Shown: in pieces, positions 21,499-34,134 of the stretch
How positions within the stretch are numbered: position 1 is the first letter of the stretch
How the letters are laid out: the number at the start of each line of letters is the position of its first letter
Assembly: GCA_905221605.1 (NCBI GenBank)
Contig: CAJNDS010002204.1
Location: 466,501-530,500, forward strand
Source of the DNA: Symbiodinium natans
Lineage: Eukaryota; Sar; Dinophyceae; Suessiales; Symbiodiniaceae
Length of the DNA: 64,000 bases
Direction of reading: 5' to 3'
Position numbers and translations under genes: made by a program
The notes under the pieces: generated by a model
Seen by the model: the letters and a program-made list of their open reading frames with translations, nothing else
Databases searched by the model: none
What the model was told of the DNA's origin: nothing

Positions 21499-22851
21499 GG
21501 TTCGGCAAGCAGGCCTGATGGGCCAGATGTATGCGCGTGCCAGGGTCACCTTCTTCCGTGTTCTTCCGTTCTTTGTTCCGAAGTCTTCAACTGTTCTTTG
21601 CTTGTCCTCGGCTCAGGCGTCGCAACTCCTGAACCGAACCTTGAGCAGTCACCCAGATGCAAATCATCGAGTTGAGCCCAGACTCGTAGACTCCTGACAA
21701 CTGCACTTCAGTGATTCAGGGATTCACACTTCTTGCATTGTCGCCCAGGCTTCGATGCTGCAGTGAGGTCCTGGGGTTTTGAGCTGCATGTGAACTGTTG
21801 GGGTGGGCAAGTAGGTTGCTCTTCCACATGCGCTGCTGATCCATGAGTAGCAGATTGCCATGGCTTCTCCTGTGTCCCTATGTCATGTCTAGTTTCGGTG
21901 GGTACATTCTGAGAGCCGCAAAAGGAGGTTGCTCAAACCCGGGGCAGTTCGGCAGTGCGCCGTCATGGATCGAAGATCGTTTACCCAAGCATCAAGCACC
22001 CCAGGGGTAGCTCGGGGTACTCATTACTCAAGCCCTTGCAAGAAGGGGCACATGCAGCACACCTAGACCACACAGCAAGCCAAAGCCAATCCATGACAAT
22101 CCCTAAGTTTTTAAGTTAGGATCTCTTTCGCATCTCGTTCTCTTTTCTTGATACCCGCGATGCAGCTCACGCCCGGTTGCTGTCGCATGGCGAGAGCGGC
22201 TGTATAGAGAGACGCCTTAGCCTCAGCAACAACAGATCACTGTTGACAGCGAGGAAGTCTGTTCCCAAGGTGGGCCATTAATTTGGCATGGGCCAGGCTC
22301 GGGTATTGCAGCGTTGCAAGTCTGCAGAGTTGCCGCTAGGTTCGTGATCATGAGTCCAAGTAGTCGTGAGAGTCAAGCACTTGAGCCGTCGAGGGCTTCA
22401 CACTTGCCTGCGAACCGTGTTACTGTGGTGTTCTGGCCGGGACCTTGGTTCACCTTGGGTTGGTGCACGATGTGCTAGCAGCACCTAGCAACACGGGTTT
22501 CAAGATGTTTCAAGTTTCATGATGCATTTGGAGGCGAAGCATGCTTGAGGCCTTACCGTCTAGCAACAGCATGCTGCCGGGTTCATACCCCGATAGTGCC
22601 CGGCTCAGTGAAGCAAATCTGTGGCAATGTGGCAACGATATGCGAATTATGTGAACTGTTGGCATGCCACGGCAAGATTTGACCAATTCTGTCTCTCACG
22701 CAGCTTGGCTCCAAGGAAGCATCATGTCAAGCATCACACCTGTGGTTCAGCATTCAGCACAGAATTCGCTCTCATGTGACACGGATAGATTAGAATGATT
22801 AGAAACAGGAACGCAAGATCGCCTGTCACTCGCTAAGCGAAGCCAGAAAAA
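21499..22851. other. Stretch with no gene seen
   Basis: No ORF above about 75 codons and no exon-like frame on either strand over some 1.1 kb (21700-22830). It looks like a true intergenic spacer. Confidence 0.5.
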
Positions 22852-23870
22852 ATGGAGTCTATGGAGGACCAGGCGAAACGCCAAAGCTGCGTCGAGGCTG
22901 CTTCAGGGAAGTCACGACGGTTCTTTACCGTCTCCGCTCGTATACAATTCGCCTCACGCGTTCTGCTGCAGGCGGATCTCCAGGCAGTTCGGCATGGAGT
23001 GCAAGATCTTGCTGAGCGCTTGCGAGAGGAGCAGCTGCAGCAGCAGAGAGCGCTCCTCCGCCGCACTCAATCGGTCACCAGTAGATGGGGCCCTGAAATT
23101 CGGCCGAGGGTCTCTTTCTTTTTGCGTCCGCTCATCGTTGTAGAGCTCGCTCAAAATGTGCACTGACCGCCGTTCTTGCCTCACAGTCCTAGAGCTCATT
23201 TTATCGTAGAGTGTCGCGAGTCGTGGTGCTGTTGCGGTCGCCCCAAGCTCGACATCGGCGAAAGGGAGACAACATGTGCAAGATATGCGTAAGATCTACT
23301 GCAATTGGAAACTTGCACTGCGCTGGCGCTGCTAGCTGACACCGCAGAACTTGAGGCTGTGCCGCGTGGAGCAGCAGATTTCCGAGCTCCGTGCCTTGAT
23401 GGCTCGACCCGCAGAGGCCATGTGCTTCTGCCATGCCGGAAAACGAGTACAATAGAACAGATGCTGCCAAACTCGTGAGATGTGAAGAACGAGAGGCCGC
23501 TCAAAGAGTGTCATTCAAAGAAAGCGCGTGGCCCCAACACATCTTCACACGCTCTGCTTGCATGCGAGGCCACAGCACCTGCAGCCAGCACGCCTGAAGT
23601 CACCCTCGAGAGCGACAAAGACTGGGCGAGGAATTCTCTGGAAGGGGAGGCCAGCTGCAAGCGAAGCAAAATCAAAGTATGGGACGGTCATGGGTTGGTG
23701 TAAGTAGCAAGATTCGCCAGCTTCCCAGTAGCGAATGTACAGGTGCGTGCACTTCGCCTGGAGATGGACGCAATGAGCCGGAAGATTTCCGAGGAAGCTA
23801 GCTGCTCGGCCAATCCCTCGTCTTTTTCGTTTGCCCACATGCTGGCCGCCTTTCGTAATGTCGGGTGTAG
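22852..23870 (+). CDS. Candidate coiled-coil protein, several exons
   Basis: Four plus-strand pieces share coiled-coil character. They are ADLQAVRHGVQDLAERLREE with QLQQQRALLRRTQS (about 22974-23075), LRLCRVEQQISELRALMARP (about 23353-23430), STPEVTLESDKDWARNSLEG (about 23584-23670), and VRALRLEMDAMSRKISEE (from about 23742, after TGTACAG). Heptad-like spacing of Leu, Ile and Val is visible in the first, second and fourth. The junctions were not fixed. This is probably a structural or scaffold protein; the family is not recognised. Confidence 0.45.
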
Positions 23871-25276
23871 GAGGCCTCAGGGGCCCTGATCCGGACGACT
23901 AGGAAGCCTTTAGGCCAACCGTAGGCGCACTTTCCGGCTGCGTAGGCCTGGCGAAAGGCAGATACCCTTGATGCAGCCTTCAGTGATGGTCTGATGCCTG
24001 CCTTTCTGGGATGAATTGGTTCGGCAGGCGCCTTGGGGCCTGAAGATGTCTTGCCGGTTCGCCGGACTAACTCCCTAAGGCGAGCCAGGGCGGCCTGTGT
24101 GCAACCAAACAACAACAAGTTCGTTGACGTTTCGTTTGATAAAGAAACCGAACAGAGTTTTAGATGGAGCTGGGCCGGCTTAGCTTTTCTTCGAGATGTT
24201 GGACTTTTCGCTGTCTCAGTGTGTCTCCAATGTCCTGGAAGTTTGCAAGACGCCGCCATCCACTGTTTTGATGAGCTGGTGCGTTCTTGCCGCTTCTTGC
24301 CTCGAGACTATCGGTGGCTTCCTATGTCCGAGACTGCCTGGCGACAGGCCTCCCAAGCCGTCCGGCACGAGCCTGCTGCCTATATTGTCTCCGGGGCCTC
24401 GTCAAAGGCTGCTTGCCAGATCCTGGACGCCAACTACTGCGCGCAGCGACCTCTCGGCCAGTGCGTCTTGCCGCGCCCACTTGCGCCTCGTGCAACATGG
24501 CTCTTAGCTCGGCCTGATGCCGCTGCCCACGTGAGCTCCTCTTTCCCCCAGCCCCGGCTCGCTGCTGCAGCTGCTGTTTGATAGCCGCCCCTTTTTGGTC
24601 GAGTCCATGATGTCGGCGACCTACACGGCTTTTGGATATTTGGGGTTTGGGTTTGGGGCTTTGTCCCGGAAGGGCCGTGGCAAGGGCGTTTCTCCCACTA
24701 AATGTTTGCCTTGCTGTACTGTTATAGGGCTTGGACGTTTTTTGTATATGTCGGATGTGGTGCCCCACACAAGCAGGAAGCATAGCCGATTTGCCTCCTA
24801 TAACCTCTCCGTTTTCATACTCCATAGGGCGATCGATAACCCAGACCGCTTTTCAGCAGGACAACGTCGGCCACAGTTCAGTGGGGAGCGGGGCAGCTGC
24901 ACACTTCAAATTGCGGGTCCAACTCACGATCTCTCTGGCCAATCAAGGCTGCAAATGCACATCCCTGCCCAATGTTGTGGAGTCAGTCACTGAGGGCCCC
25001 CTGCGCCTCGGCAGTAAAGCTCTGAGACCATCGCTATGTGATTTTGTTCCCTTGGCATTTCAGTTCACCATGAAGGAACGACTCGGTGGCCATCAGCAAT
25101 GACATTTCCGTGCCTCGGCAGTGTTTTCGCCAAGCTGCTGGAGATCGCAAGCTTGGCACCCCACAACACACAGGCCCAGGCCCCCATTCCGATCCAAGCT
25201 TGTTAGAGCTTTAGCATCGCTTTAGCCATCTTCAGCCGAACGTCCCGACGCCCCCCTGATTCTATCGAAGAGTGCG
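23871..25276. other. Region with opposing long ORFs, none convincing
   Basis: ORFs of 150-180 codons overlap on both strands (24033-24581 plus; 23798-24259 and 24322-24825 minus). The peptides are Arg/Ala/Ser-rich without clear domain character. A short TTTGGG-like run lies at 24637-24662. Confidence 0.3.
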
Positions 25277-25675
25277 TTGGAAAGGCAGCGAGTCGGTGGA
25301 CAGCCGCAGATAGTAGCAGAGAGTACGAGCGATTCCCGAGTAAACCGTGAAGGTTGCCAAAGGATGTTGCCTACCAAGGAGATTCGCAATCAAATTGTGG
25401 AGGTGGTGCGGTTCGAGCAAGAGGCATTCGGAAGAGGGTTTAGCTTCGCTGCCCTTTCAAAATTGCCTGGTCTCAGCCTTTCGACTCCAGGCTTTCCGAG
25501 ACCGTTATCTGCTGGAGGCGTCGAACTGCGCGGAGAGCGTCCGGAGCTTGATCGGTTGTGGGTTGTTAGCATTGCTGCGGGTGAGTCATGGGAGTCTCAG
25601 CAGGTCAAAAACTTGGAGCCTGTGCCTCAGATCGAATTCGGGCCAGACCAGGCTCTGAGGTTCAGGGTTTGTTAA
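25277..25675 (+). CDS. Candidate ORF of unknown product
   Basis: A 132-codon frame includes LPTKEIRNQIVEVVRFEQEA, GRGFSFAALSKLPGLSLS and IAAGESWESQQVKNLEPVPQ. It has reasonable protein character and no better frame overlaps it. A second frame at 25685-26077 (MGHVSRELQKLLQKVGQKAR) may follow. The function is unknown. Confidence 0.3.
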   Translation: MERQRVGGQPQIVAESTSDSRVNREGCQRMLPTKEIRNQIVEVVRFEQEAFGRGFSFAALSKLPGLSLSTPGFPRPLSAGGVELRGERPELDRLWVVSIAAGESWESQQVKNLEPVPQIEFGPDQALRFRVC

Positions 25676-26079
25676 GGCTTCGTAGTGGTTCGTAAGCCCC
25701 TCAGGCTGACCATGGGCCACGTGTCGCGAGAGCTCCAAAAGTTGCTGCAGAAAGTCGGCCAAAAGGCCAGGCCGTGCCTGCGAGTCCAACGTGTCATCAG
25801 GGTCCTTACTGATCTTGATGGTGCATTGCTTGCATTGTTTGTAGGGCCGTGGTTCAAGGTTGTAGTAGTCAGGGTCGAGGGCTGTGCGGGAATCCTGACA
25901 GGAAGCAGAAGCCCCGGCTCCTGGCGCCAGGGCCTCACAGAATCTCGCAGAATCTCAGATTTTCATGACTGGCAGGGTCATGTGACGACGATGCCAGGTT
26001 CTCTGCAGTTCAAACAAGACGACCCTTCAGGGGGCCAGTTTCTTGAAGGAGTCTTGGGGCGAGAGCCAGCGCAGTGACA

Positions 26080-29000
26080 CCGTCAGGATGTTGTGCGAAA
26101 GTTGGGTGAACATGATCGGCAAACAACCCCTTCAGGGCCCAGATGCTTCGCCAGCCTCTCCTGGTGAAGAGCCGCTGCGCTCAGAGCACTGCTTCACGAC
26201 CTGAAGTTTCCCTGCTATGACCTTGTGGGACCAAGGTCGAACGCCACAGCCCTAGGAGGCGGGCACGGGTTGCGCACGCGCCTTTTCAGGATGTCAGTGC
26301 CAGTACTTGCAAGACTGGAGGCATGCAGAGTGCTGCAACCTGCTCTCCCAGAGAGGAGCCTGCAGGAGGCCAGCTCAGCCTATTCCTCAACTGGCACCAA
26401 GTAGTAATTTACTTGCAGTATGTTGCGCTTGGTGTTCCGAAAGCTCAGAAGAGCGCTAAGGTTGCTTGGAATTTGGAGAGACATGTAATGAAAGCACCCC
26501 GTTGCATTTCAGCGGCTGATGTGGTTACATATTGGTTACATACGTTTACTGTATCAAGAATGAAGCAATGATCCTGGAGTGCATGAAAACCAAGAGCAGA
26601 CATTCTTGAGGACGAGTGAAGAGATTCAAAACTAGACGGGGGATGCGTTTGTAGACGAAGAGGCAGTTTGTATTACCTGTCGTTCCTGTCGAGTGGATGA
26701 ACGCAGCCGCTGAGCATAACCCTGCACATCCTGCAGCGCTTGCAAGTCATAGAACCAGTATGAAGCATGCCATATCAAGAAAAAATGTTGCAATGTTTTC
26801 GCATGATTACAACACAGGCGCGGTCTTCTGACCAAGGTCTAGAGATGTCTAGCGCGTACACTGTTTGGACCGTTTAGTACCTGAAACGACGAACGGTTTA
26901 CAATGCCAACCGGAGCTATCGACAATTCATTAGACAGACCAGTTGCACGAAAGCTGGCTTCCTGGAGTTTACCCGATTTTTTCAACCTTCTTGTATTGGG
27001 ACAAAAAGGCTGGGGGAAATTGGCCTGATATCTTACAATCTAAGGGGCCTGAGTACGCAATTATCGGGCGTCAGTCCCTGATAAGGTGCCCCCCCCTCTT
27101 GAACCCCCCCCCCCCCCACCTTAAACCCTCGTGTCAGAGGGCCTGCAACCGTCTCAAATAATCGAGATGCTGCAACACGGACTACCTTCGGGGTCCCAGC
27201 TCGTTTCGAAGCACTGTTAGAGAGCTTATGCATGAGGTGGTTGTTAGGCGGTGCCGGTTGAAGCCGTCAGTCGTCAGTGATGTAGCTCAACCCACACGAT
27301 GATGCAAGCCTGGCCCTGGGAGGCTCTGTTCAATGGTCCAAGCCGTCCAGACCATCCAGACCTTCAGCTTTCACTTCGGTGACGTAGCCTGGCTGCCAAC
27401 GTCGATTTTGGTTTCCGAGCATCAATCCCTCGCACGTTCTCAGTGCGTGAAGTGGCAAGTAGAAGACGCATGACATCTTCAAGCTGTGCCAACAATAGGC
27501 CAACAGGTACCAGCACACGCTGCTTTAAAAACCTACAGCACAAGCAATTCTATACTGAACTGCAATGTAATTAGAGTCTGCTGCCACGCCCAGCCGTTCC
27601 GGAACACCGGTCACGTATCTGAGGCAGCCGGTGAATGTTGCGCAGGACATTCTGTCACATGGGCTTTCCAATTCCAGAATACTCCAGAGAGAGTTTCGCC
27701 TGTGGTTGTCCTCAGCTGACCGTCCTATGTGCGCGAAAATGTTCCGAAGTCGCACAAGTGTTGGACCTTCGGATATCCAGCAGGCAACGAGGAAAGGGCA
27801 AGGTTCTGGGGCATGAGTGAAGCATTGTGCAGTGACCTGCGCACGGGAGGATGTCCCCTCAAGATGCGCAGCGCCAGCAATGCCGCCCCAGCGCCTTGTC
27901 TCATCTTCTCCAAGAGAAGCACTTGTGGTCGACCAGAGTCACGGCTTCAACTACGCGAAGAAGGGCGATTTCTTGCGTAATTGATGTACGGTGCTGCAGT
28001 GGCATGTGTCTGTTTGCCACTTGGCACTTCCTGCACCTCTCAGGTACAGCAACGCGCAGCCCACGAATGTGTGGCACCTTGGCTTTGGGGTCCAAGCTGC
28101 TTCCGATTGCAACATGGCATCATCTTGCCCAGCCCAATATGGCCACATGTTGCACACCGAGCAAGCCGGACTTTGCAAGCCAGGTGAACCCAGGCAGTTC
28201 CCAGGCCATCCTAGGTCTTAAGTCGTGCTAAGCCCACGGCCTGAAACATCACACGTCAACACCGACGTCAACACCAACGTCATCGTGTTAAGTCTGAGCG
28301 GTTCGCGGCCCACCGAGGCGCCGAAGCCTTGGGAACCCCTCCATCCCAGCCCAGACGCCTCCGCCGCCATCAGCGCCGATTTATTTCAGATCACGCAGCC
28401 ACGAGGGTCCAACTCCATCTACACAGGAGCTTTGTCGGGCCTTCGTGGGGCTTTTGTTTCTGAGATCCGCATTCTCAGCCTCCGCAAAGTTGCACGACAA
28501 TAGAGGCACTAATCGTGTTCAGCGATGCAGGAGAGAGTCGTGATAGCCACCAAGATGACCTCGCCGGTTGTGGCGCAGGCGAGCTGAAGCTTGCACGAGC
28601 AACTAGCTATAAGTCAACGAGAGCCTGCCAGGAGCAGACAACAACTCCGATGAAATCCATGCCCCGCATGGTGGCCACCCCGCAGATGGTGAAGGAACCG
28701 ATTGTGAGATGATCATACGTGGTGCATTGTGTTGCAATGTGCAACCTCGCAAGCTCGCGCAAGTGATGTAACATGATGTAACAGATGTCCTTCAGGACCC
28801 CTTCAGGGAGGCCGGGGATGCCAAGCTGCCGATAGGCAGAGCTACCATTGCAGTGCCCTTCGCGCGCGACTGGAAGGGCCAGGCACCGGCCGACTGCATC
28901 TGCCTATATCTGCCTGCAACTTCCTAGCATGGGGACGCAGTATACTGATTGGTTTCGACGATGTCGCATACCGCCGTTTTTACAACAATGGAAAAACTAG

Positions 29001-29935
29001 AGGTCCTTTCTGCAAGTCGAAGTAGATCAGGGACAGTTCAGCGCGAGAGCTGGGGGGAGGCCATGCCACAGCTCAGCATGGCCGTTCGATCAAGCGGAGT
29101 GCCTGCCGCGCCCCTGATGAGAGTTACCCAGGCCGGCCCATTGTCTGTGTCTAAACTGCTGAGAACCAACCCAATACACTCGAGCATGCCCAGAGTTCCA
29201 GGTACAGACGCGGGTGGGCTAGCTTTGCGTTGCTTGGCTGGATCTGCATGTCTCAAGTCTCTTGCGGCAGCTCTCCAGGCTAGCCTACTGTAAATCTAGT
29301 CATCTAAGGGACCTCTCCCTTCTTTGGAAGGTAGCCACCGAAAAGCCGAGAAGCTGAAAGCGAGTAGGATCTTGGACGTGTTTGTCTTCGCCGGGCCTGC
29401 AGGTGGCTGAAGGAATCGCAGCAGCGTATCTTTCTGAAGCTGCCGGCTGTAATGGATCCTGAGAATGGATCGCTGTGCCTTCCGTGGAATCATAAGAGCC
29501 CTATCGCCGGGCGTGTTCAGACCAGGAACAAGTACAAGACAAATCTGGACCGGCAGCGTGTTCCAAGCTTCGAGGTCTGGCCGCAAATTTCTGCATGCTA
29601 GTCCTGGTAGTCCTGGTCATCCTATGTAATCCTTCCATGTGCTACCCTGGCATGCCTTGGCAGTACCAAACACCGGGTGCCCCTCTTGACGCTGCGTCCG
29701 AGAGCACGCCTGGTCTGAGGACCATACATTAATTAGCTGTATGCCAACTAGTGGCTTCTGCTGTGGTTCGCGCAGCAAGAATCGTCGCACGTTGCATTCC
29801 CGAGCCGATAGCTGAATGGCTGTCGGCATTTCTTTAGCGATCTCGTAGCAGTGTCAAGAAGAACACCAAAAAGGTTCCGCCGAGGCACCACGGTGAACAC
29901 AACAAGCTTGCGAGCCCTAGCTTCGCACGTGGATC
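26080..29935. other. Low-evidence stretch with scattered exon-like pieces
   Basis: There is a poly-C patch at 27089-27118. Weak plus-strand pieces are ERARFWGMSEALCSDLRTGG near 27790, PDASAAISADLFQITQPRG near 28350, and EKLKASRILDVFVFAGPAGG near 29345. None can be connected or assigned. Confidence 0.3.
27089..27118. repeat. Poly-C tracts
   Basis: Two long C runs separated by TCTTGAA. Confidence 0.9.
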
Positions 29936-30143
29936 TTGCATCACTCAGGTGATGGAGCAGACAAGGCCGTAACCCTCCATGCTCATGACTGCTCTGCGAG
30001 CGTGGATCTGAACCTCGATCAGGAGGAGCCCATCTCGACTGGAAAAATCTGCAAAGAAACGGACGACAACGTCTTCCAGCAGTTCGACGCAGCCTTAGCT
30101 GCTTTAGCTTGGCAGGTGGCAGGCTCGAGGCATCGAGATTCAT
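29936..30143 (+). CDS. Candidate exon of unknown product
   Basis: The frame reads ASVDLNLDQEEPISTGKICK and ETDDNVFQQFDAALAALAWQ, which is strongly protein-like and acidic. The ends may be intron read-through. The family is not recognised. Confidence 0.35.
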
Positions 30144-30564
30144 CCCGCTGACTTGCCATCATTCCTGGTTTGAGACCAAGGATCAGCCCAAAGAAGAGTC
30201 GGCAAGCCACCCAGCAACAGACACGGGTGTCATATCGGAAAGCCTCAGCAACGGCCGCGGCCACTAAGGACCGCAATGCTCCAGTGGAGGCGCAACCGAA
30301 ATATTTTCAGCACCCTTGGATATTATGACGTATGTTATAGTTGCCTGGGATGGCCCATTGCGGCCCGATACAGCTTCGGTACAGAGTTGAATTGTGAGCA
30401 GAAGTGAACTTCCTGTGAAGCGTTGAATTGTGAGAGGCTGCCGGCCAGGATTGTCTGGGCTCTGTGTCCAAGTCGACAGGCGCACAGAGCGAAATTTTGG
30501 AAATCGTTGGAGGGCTGCAAACATCTCAGCTGGCTCCATCCCTAGATGGAGCTACACAGGCTAC

Positions 30565-31308
30565 TCATGTCAGCTTTGAGATTTGTGGTGCAATGATGGA
30601 AAACCGCGAAGATCGTGTTTCATGGTATTCATCTAATTGGATGCTTCGTGGTCCGCTGCTAAGCTTGGTCCCACCATGCTCAATGTACTTAGACCGCCCG
30701 CTTTGAGTCTTTGCGTGTACTGGTGCAGGACCCCCGTCTGTCGCTTTCTCACAACAGTCTAGACAGTCCAGGCGCGACCTTGCTACTTGTACATCCACTT
30801 TCTTGGCAATGTGAATTCGAAACTGAGCAGAGAGACAGGAGTCAACCAAATGATGACTCAACAAATTCATGACAAGAACTTCGTAGACTTCTTTGTGCCT
30901 CGAGGCTGAGATCCGACTCGGCAGAACTGCGCCGGAAGAGTCGCCAGCATCCAAGTGGCTCCAAGTGTGCTAAGCTGCTAAGCCTGGTGAGCTGGAGCAC
31001 TGCGCAGACGTACTCCACAGTCTCCGAGGAATACGGCGCTGTATTTGGTACCATGCACAGCAGCCCGAATCAGCAATCACGTGGCCGTCCCTGACCAAGC
31101 GATTCGCCATTGACGGAGAGAGCTGCTTGACCCTCAATGCAATAGACACGCTGCCTTGGTACCGTTGTGTAAGGTATTGGATCTTTGCATATTGCTGCCA
31201 GCTGGCGCGGGCCTCGGCCAAGCCTCGGCACTGCAGGCGTCTGTGTGACTTCAAGACCGGTGCTTCGTAGGGCTTCGTGGTGCAAATCGCTATGAGTTGA
31301 AGTCCCAT
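30565..31308 (-). CDS. Minus-strand candidate gene of unknown product
   Basis: On the minus strand, a frame around 31240-31070 reads AEARASWQQYAKIQYLTQRY and VKQLSPSMANRLVRDGHVIA. A second frame around 30930-30760 reads KEVYEVLVMNLLSHHLVDSC and AQFRIHIAKKVDVQVARSRL. Both look like globular protein and lie in collinear order. The exon junctions and function are unknown. Confidence 0.35.
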
Positions 31309-31481
31309 CGTGCTACGCTGCTGCTTGAGGTTCTTGCCGCGGGCTCCCTCTTGGTCTTCCTGGTCCTGGGTGCAGTACTGTTATTGCAATCCGGGTCCCT
31401 CCATGAGGCGGAGCAGCGGAGCATTCGTGTGGCATCAGATGTGTCGATAAGATGGGGCACATGCAGCTGTCCTGAAAGGTG
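31270..31481 (+). CDS. Candidate exon with one transmembrane helix
   Basis: The frame contains a hydrophobic run (LLLEVLAAGSLLVFLVLGAV) after the basic KSHRAT, then LHEAEQRSIRVASDVSIRW. The exon ends at a good GT donor (CCTGAAAG|GTGAGTG, about 31481). This is the pattern of a signal anchor or single-pass membrane protein. There is no ATG in the exon, so an upstream exon is needed. Confidence 0.4.
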
Positions 31482-31489
31482 AGTGTCCC

Positions 31490-33060
31490 ATACACTGCAA
31501 ACATGACGGAACAGGCTGGTGTCATGCTTGTTCGCCTGAGCTGTCTGTGTTTGCCGCCCCTGATGGCATTGCCTTATGATCCGCTTGCCGGAGCTACTGG
31601 GCCTACTCAATCACTTGTGAATTCGGTGTGATGGTGTGGTCCGAGCCACAGGAATTCAAAATAGACCAAGCTTTCGAGGATGATGCCGCAGGCTTATCCG
31701 TGATGTGATCCCAGGATGACGTGGGTTCCAGATTTTGCTATGCTGGAAGGAGATGGGCGTTCCGACTGTCAAAATTAGCCGAGGTGCTCGTGTACTACGA
31801 CATGAGCCTCCTCGCCAACCACAAAAGGCAGCTCAGAATTGTACCATCTTATTACTATGTACAGGCAGATTTGCATGCTCCGCATTACGAAATCCACAGC
31901 AACAAATCGACCCTGTCAAAGCAACACCATTATATCAATCCATGGTTATCCCAGAATGATTATCGGCAAGCTTGCAGGTTCCAGGATGCCGCAACGTGAA
32001 ACTAGTGTGCCCAATTCAACTTCAGGGCTGGTGAGTATGCATCACCAGGGTTCACTCTTCTTGCGCTTCCGGCGTTTGCCGCACCATGTTTTCTGTGGGT
32101 TAGTGGTGGCGCACGGCGGCATCTCGCTGTTGTATCTTGTGTCATGTGGCCACATTAACATTCCATTCAGGCACGTGCACACAACATGTCTAATTTCACT
32201 TGCACCTGTGTTCCCGGACAGCTTCGTGGAAAGCAAAGACAAGAGAGTTGCCAGGGCCTCTGCGGGAATGTTGATTGCACTGTGAAGAAGGTCTGAATCT
32301 GGTAGCGAGATGCTCTTCGAGGTTTACACATTTCTGACTGCGGCAACCTGCACGCATGCTGACAGCCGCACTTGGGTTAGGCGCGGCCGCCTGCGCATGT
32401 CCCCATGCCATCTACTCGCGCGAGAACCACACATTGCGCATTTCCAGAGGATACGTCGGGGCAGCGACGCCGCATTTGTGGCCAAGGTAGAAGGTGCCAG
32501 ACGGTTGTTGTTTAGTAACCATGCTCTTGGTTATGTCGTGCTCAAGAGAAGATACTGCCTTTGCCCTGCAGCTGCTGTGGGTGATGACCTGACGCCATGT
32601 GGCCTCGTGTCACTTTCAATGCTGAACGCTCGGCTTCGTCTCTTGCAAAGTCGTATGCGTGGTGACACTTGCAGCTCTTGCAGCTGAGGTTTACAGACAA
32701 CTTCACATTCTACCATGAAACAGCCACTGGCTGGGAGAGGCTACGGGGTGGGAAATGAAGGAAGGTACTGCAGTGTTCGGAAAATATGTGGAGTTTTTCT
32801 GTGGATTCAGCATCGCCCGAACAAGAAGAAGAGGTTGTGCAACGCTGATGCCGGTTCTCTCGTCCGCATTTTAGTGCCCTTCAGGCTTGATGCAAATGAA
32901 TCTGACATTGCCCTTGCATCAGACAGCGATGCGTCCCAGCCTAAGACACTTTGCCTTTGGCCTTATTTGAGTCGCACGCAGTAGCACAGCTGCTTGTGAA
33001 AGGTATGGGAAGATTAGTCCTCCGCTTGAAGGCCTTCGCGGAAGTCGGATGTGAGACATG
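31490..33060. other. Low-evidence stretch
   Basis: Overlapping ORFs occur in different plus-strand frames (31721-31999, 31839-32285, 32310-32687) without domain character. Weak pieces are DSFVESKDKRVARASAGML near 32220 and LVSLSMLNARLRLLQSRM near 32605. Confidence 0.3.
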
Positions 33061-33712
33061 ATGCGGGTTGAATTCCAGTCGTGGTGCAGATTTCGTGGCT
33101 CGAGACGTTCGAGAGTCAAGCGGTTCCATCCTGGCCTTCCCCCACGCTGCAGGTCAGGAGCGTTTTTACATAGAGGAGACCGGCACCAAGCGATCGAAGA
33201 GACTTTAGCTGACAACTGGAATGGCATGGCAACCATTGCTCTGAGCCTGATAAGCCGATAAGCCTTACTCCAAGGTCGGACCAGAGGACAGACCTGGCAT
33301 GGACATGTTTGGAGTTTGCCTGTGGCGAGAAACCCCTTCCTCGCCCTACACTGATCGCCACTACGCAGCCCTCCAGCACCCCACTCCACCGCCTCCTCGC
33401 CCCCCCTCTCTTTCTTATAGGGCTCCAGCACATGCCCAGACCCCACCGCCCGCTCAACTTGAACAACTCTCACCACCCCCAGCACTCACGGTACCTAACA
33501 ACCCTCCCCCCCCCCCTGCAGTACCCAGAGCACCCCTCCCCCCGTGTGCCCAGCATCCCTTGTTGAGCCCACCTGTTATTTTGCTTTGCAGGACAGAGAC
33601 CTGGCTAACGCCAGAATTCTTTGAGCACTGGAAGGCAACATTTCGTGATGCTCGTGTGTTACCCAAGCAAGCCGATGATGCGCAGCTGGTGCTGGATGGT
33701 TGCCGCTTTTGA
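33061..33712 (+). CDS. Candidate gene 3' end, unknown product
   Basis: The terminal exon from about 33591 follows a good acceptor (TTTTGCTTTGCAG|GACAG). It reads TWLTPEFFEHWKATFRDARV and LPKQADDAQLVLDGCRF, with TGA at 33710-33712. Upstream pieces are ADFVARDVRESSGSILAFPH (33070-33150), QAIEETLADNWNGMATIALS (33190-33250) and KVGPEDRPGMDMFGV (near 33270). The C/T-rich Pro-coding stretch in between is probably intron. The domain is not recognised. Confidence 0.4.
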
Positions 33713-33977
33713 AAGCAGATCTTGAGATGGAAGGTGTGGTATAGAACTCCAGTCTCCCCACATGTTCGCAATTTATGGGTGGCATCCTCAGGAGAATTGA
33801 CACAAGGCGCAACTGCATTTGACTATTGGAACCGAGGCTGTCATCAAAGGAGGACTGCCTCAAGGCAGCTATAAAGTGCAGTTCCAGGAGAACAGTCGCC
33901 ACCTCAAGATTGCGGAAGACGTCCCCCCCTCCCCCCCTTTCCACAGCCCTGAACTCTGAGGATGGGCCCCTCGCCTT

Positions 33978-34010
33978 CCCCCCTCCCCCCCCCCCCCCTT
34001 CGCCCCCCCC
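33978..34010. repeat. Poly-C tracts
   Basis: Long C runs broken by T and TTCG. This is the most C-rich patch of the window. Confidence 0.9.
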
Positions 34011-34134
34011 AAAGCAGGAGCCCTAAACTCTGAGGTCGCATTTGGCACGACTGGGGCGTAGCCGAAAAGCGGCTGATTTTCGCTCAGCGGGATCCCCGGT
34101 CTTGGAGCGAAGCGACCGAACCCTGATGACTCAC

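Noticed and set aside
22575..22600. tRNA B-box-like sequence GGGTTCATACCCC
   Set aside because: No matching A box and no acceptor stem could be paired. Other GTTCGA sites (for example near 1945 and 12650) fail the same test.
24637..24662. TTTGGG-like run as interstitial telomere repeat
   Set aside because: Only two or three imperfect units, and not the plain TTTAGGG repeat. Too short to be meaningful.
23798..24825. Opposing ORFs of 150-180 codons
   Set aside because: Neither strand shows domain-like peptide or usable splice sites. They look like compositional ORFs.
33299..33600. Pro-rich protein segment encoded by the C/T-rich stretch
   Set aside because: The frame is open because the DNA is C-rich. 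The stretch ends in a good TTTTGCTTTGCAG acceptor, so it is more likely intron.
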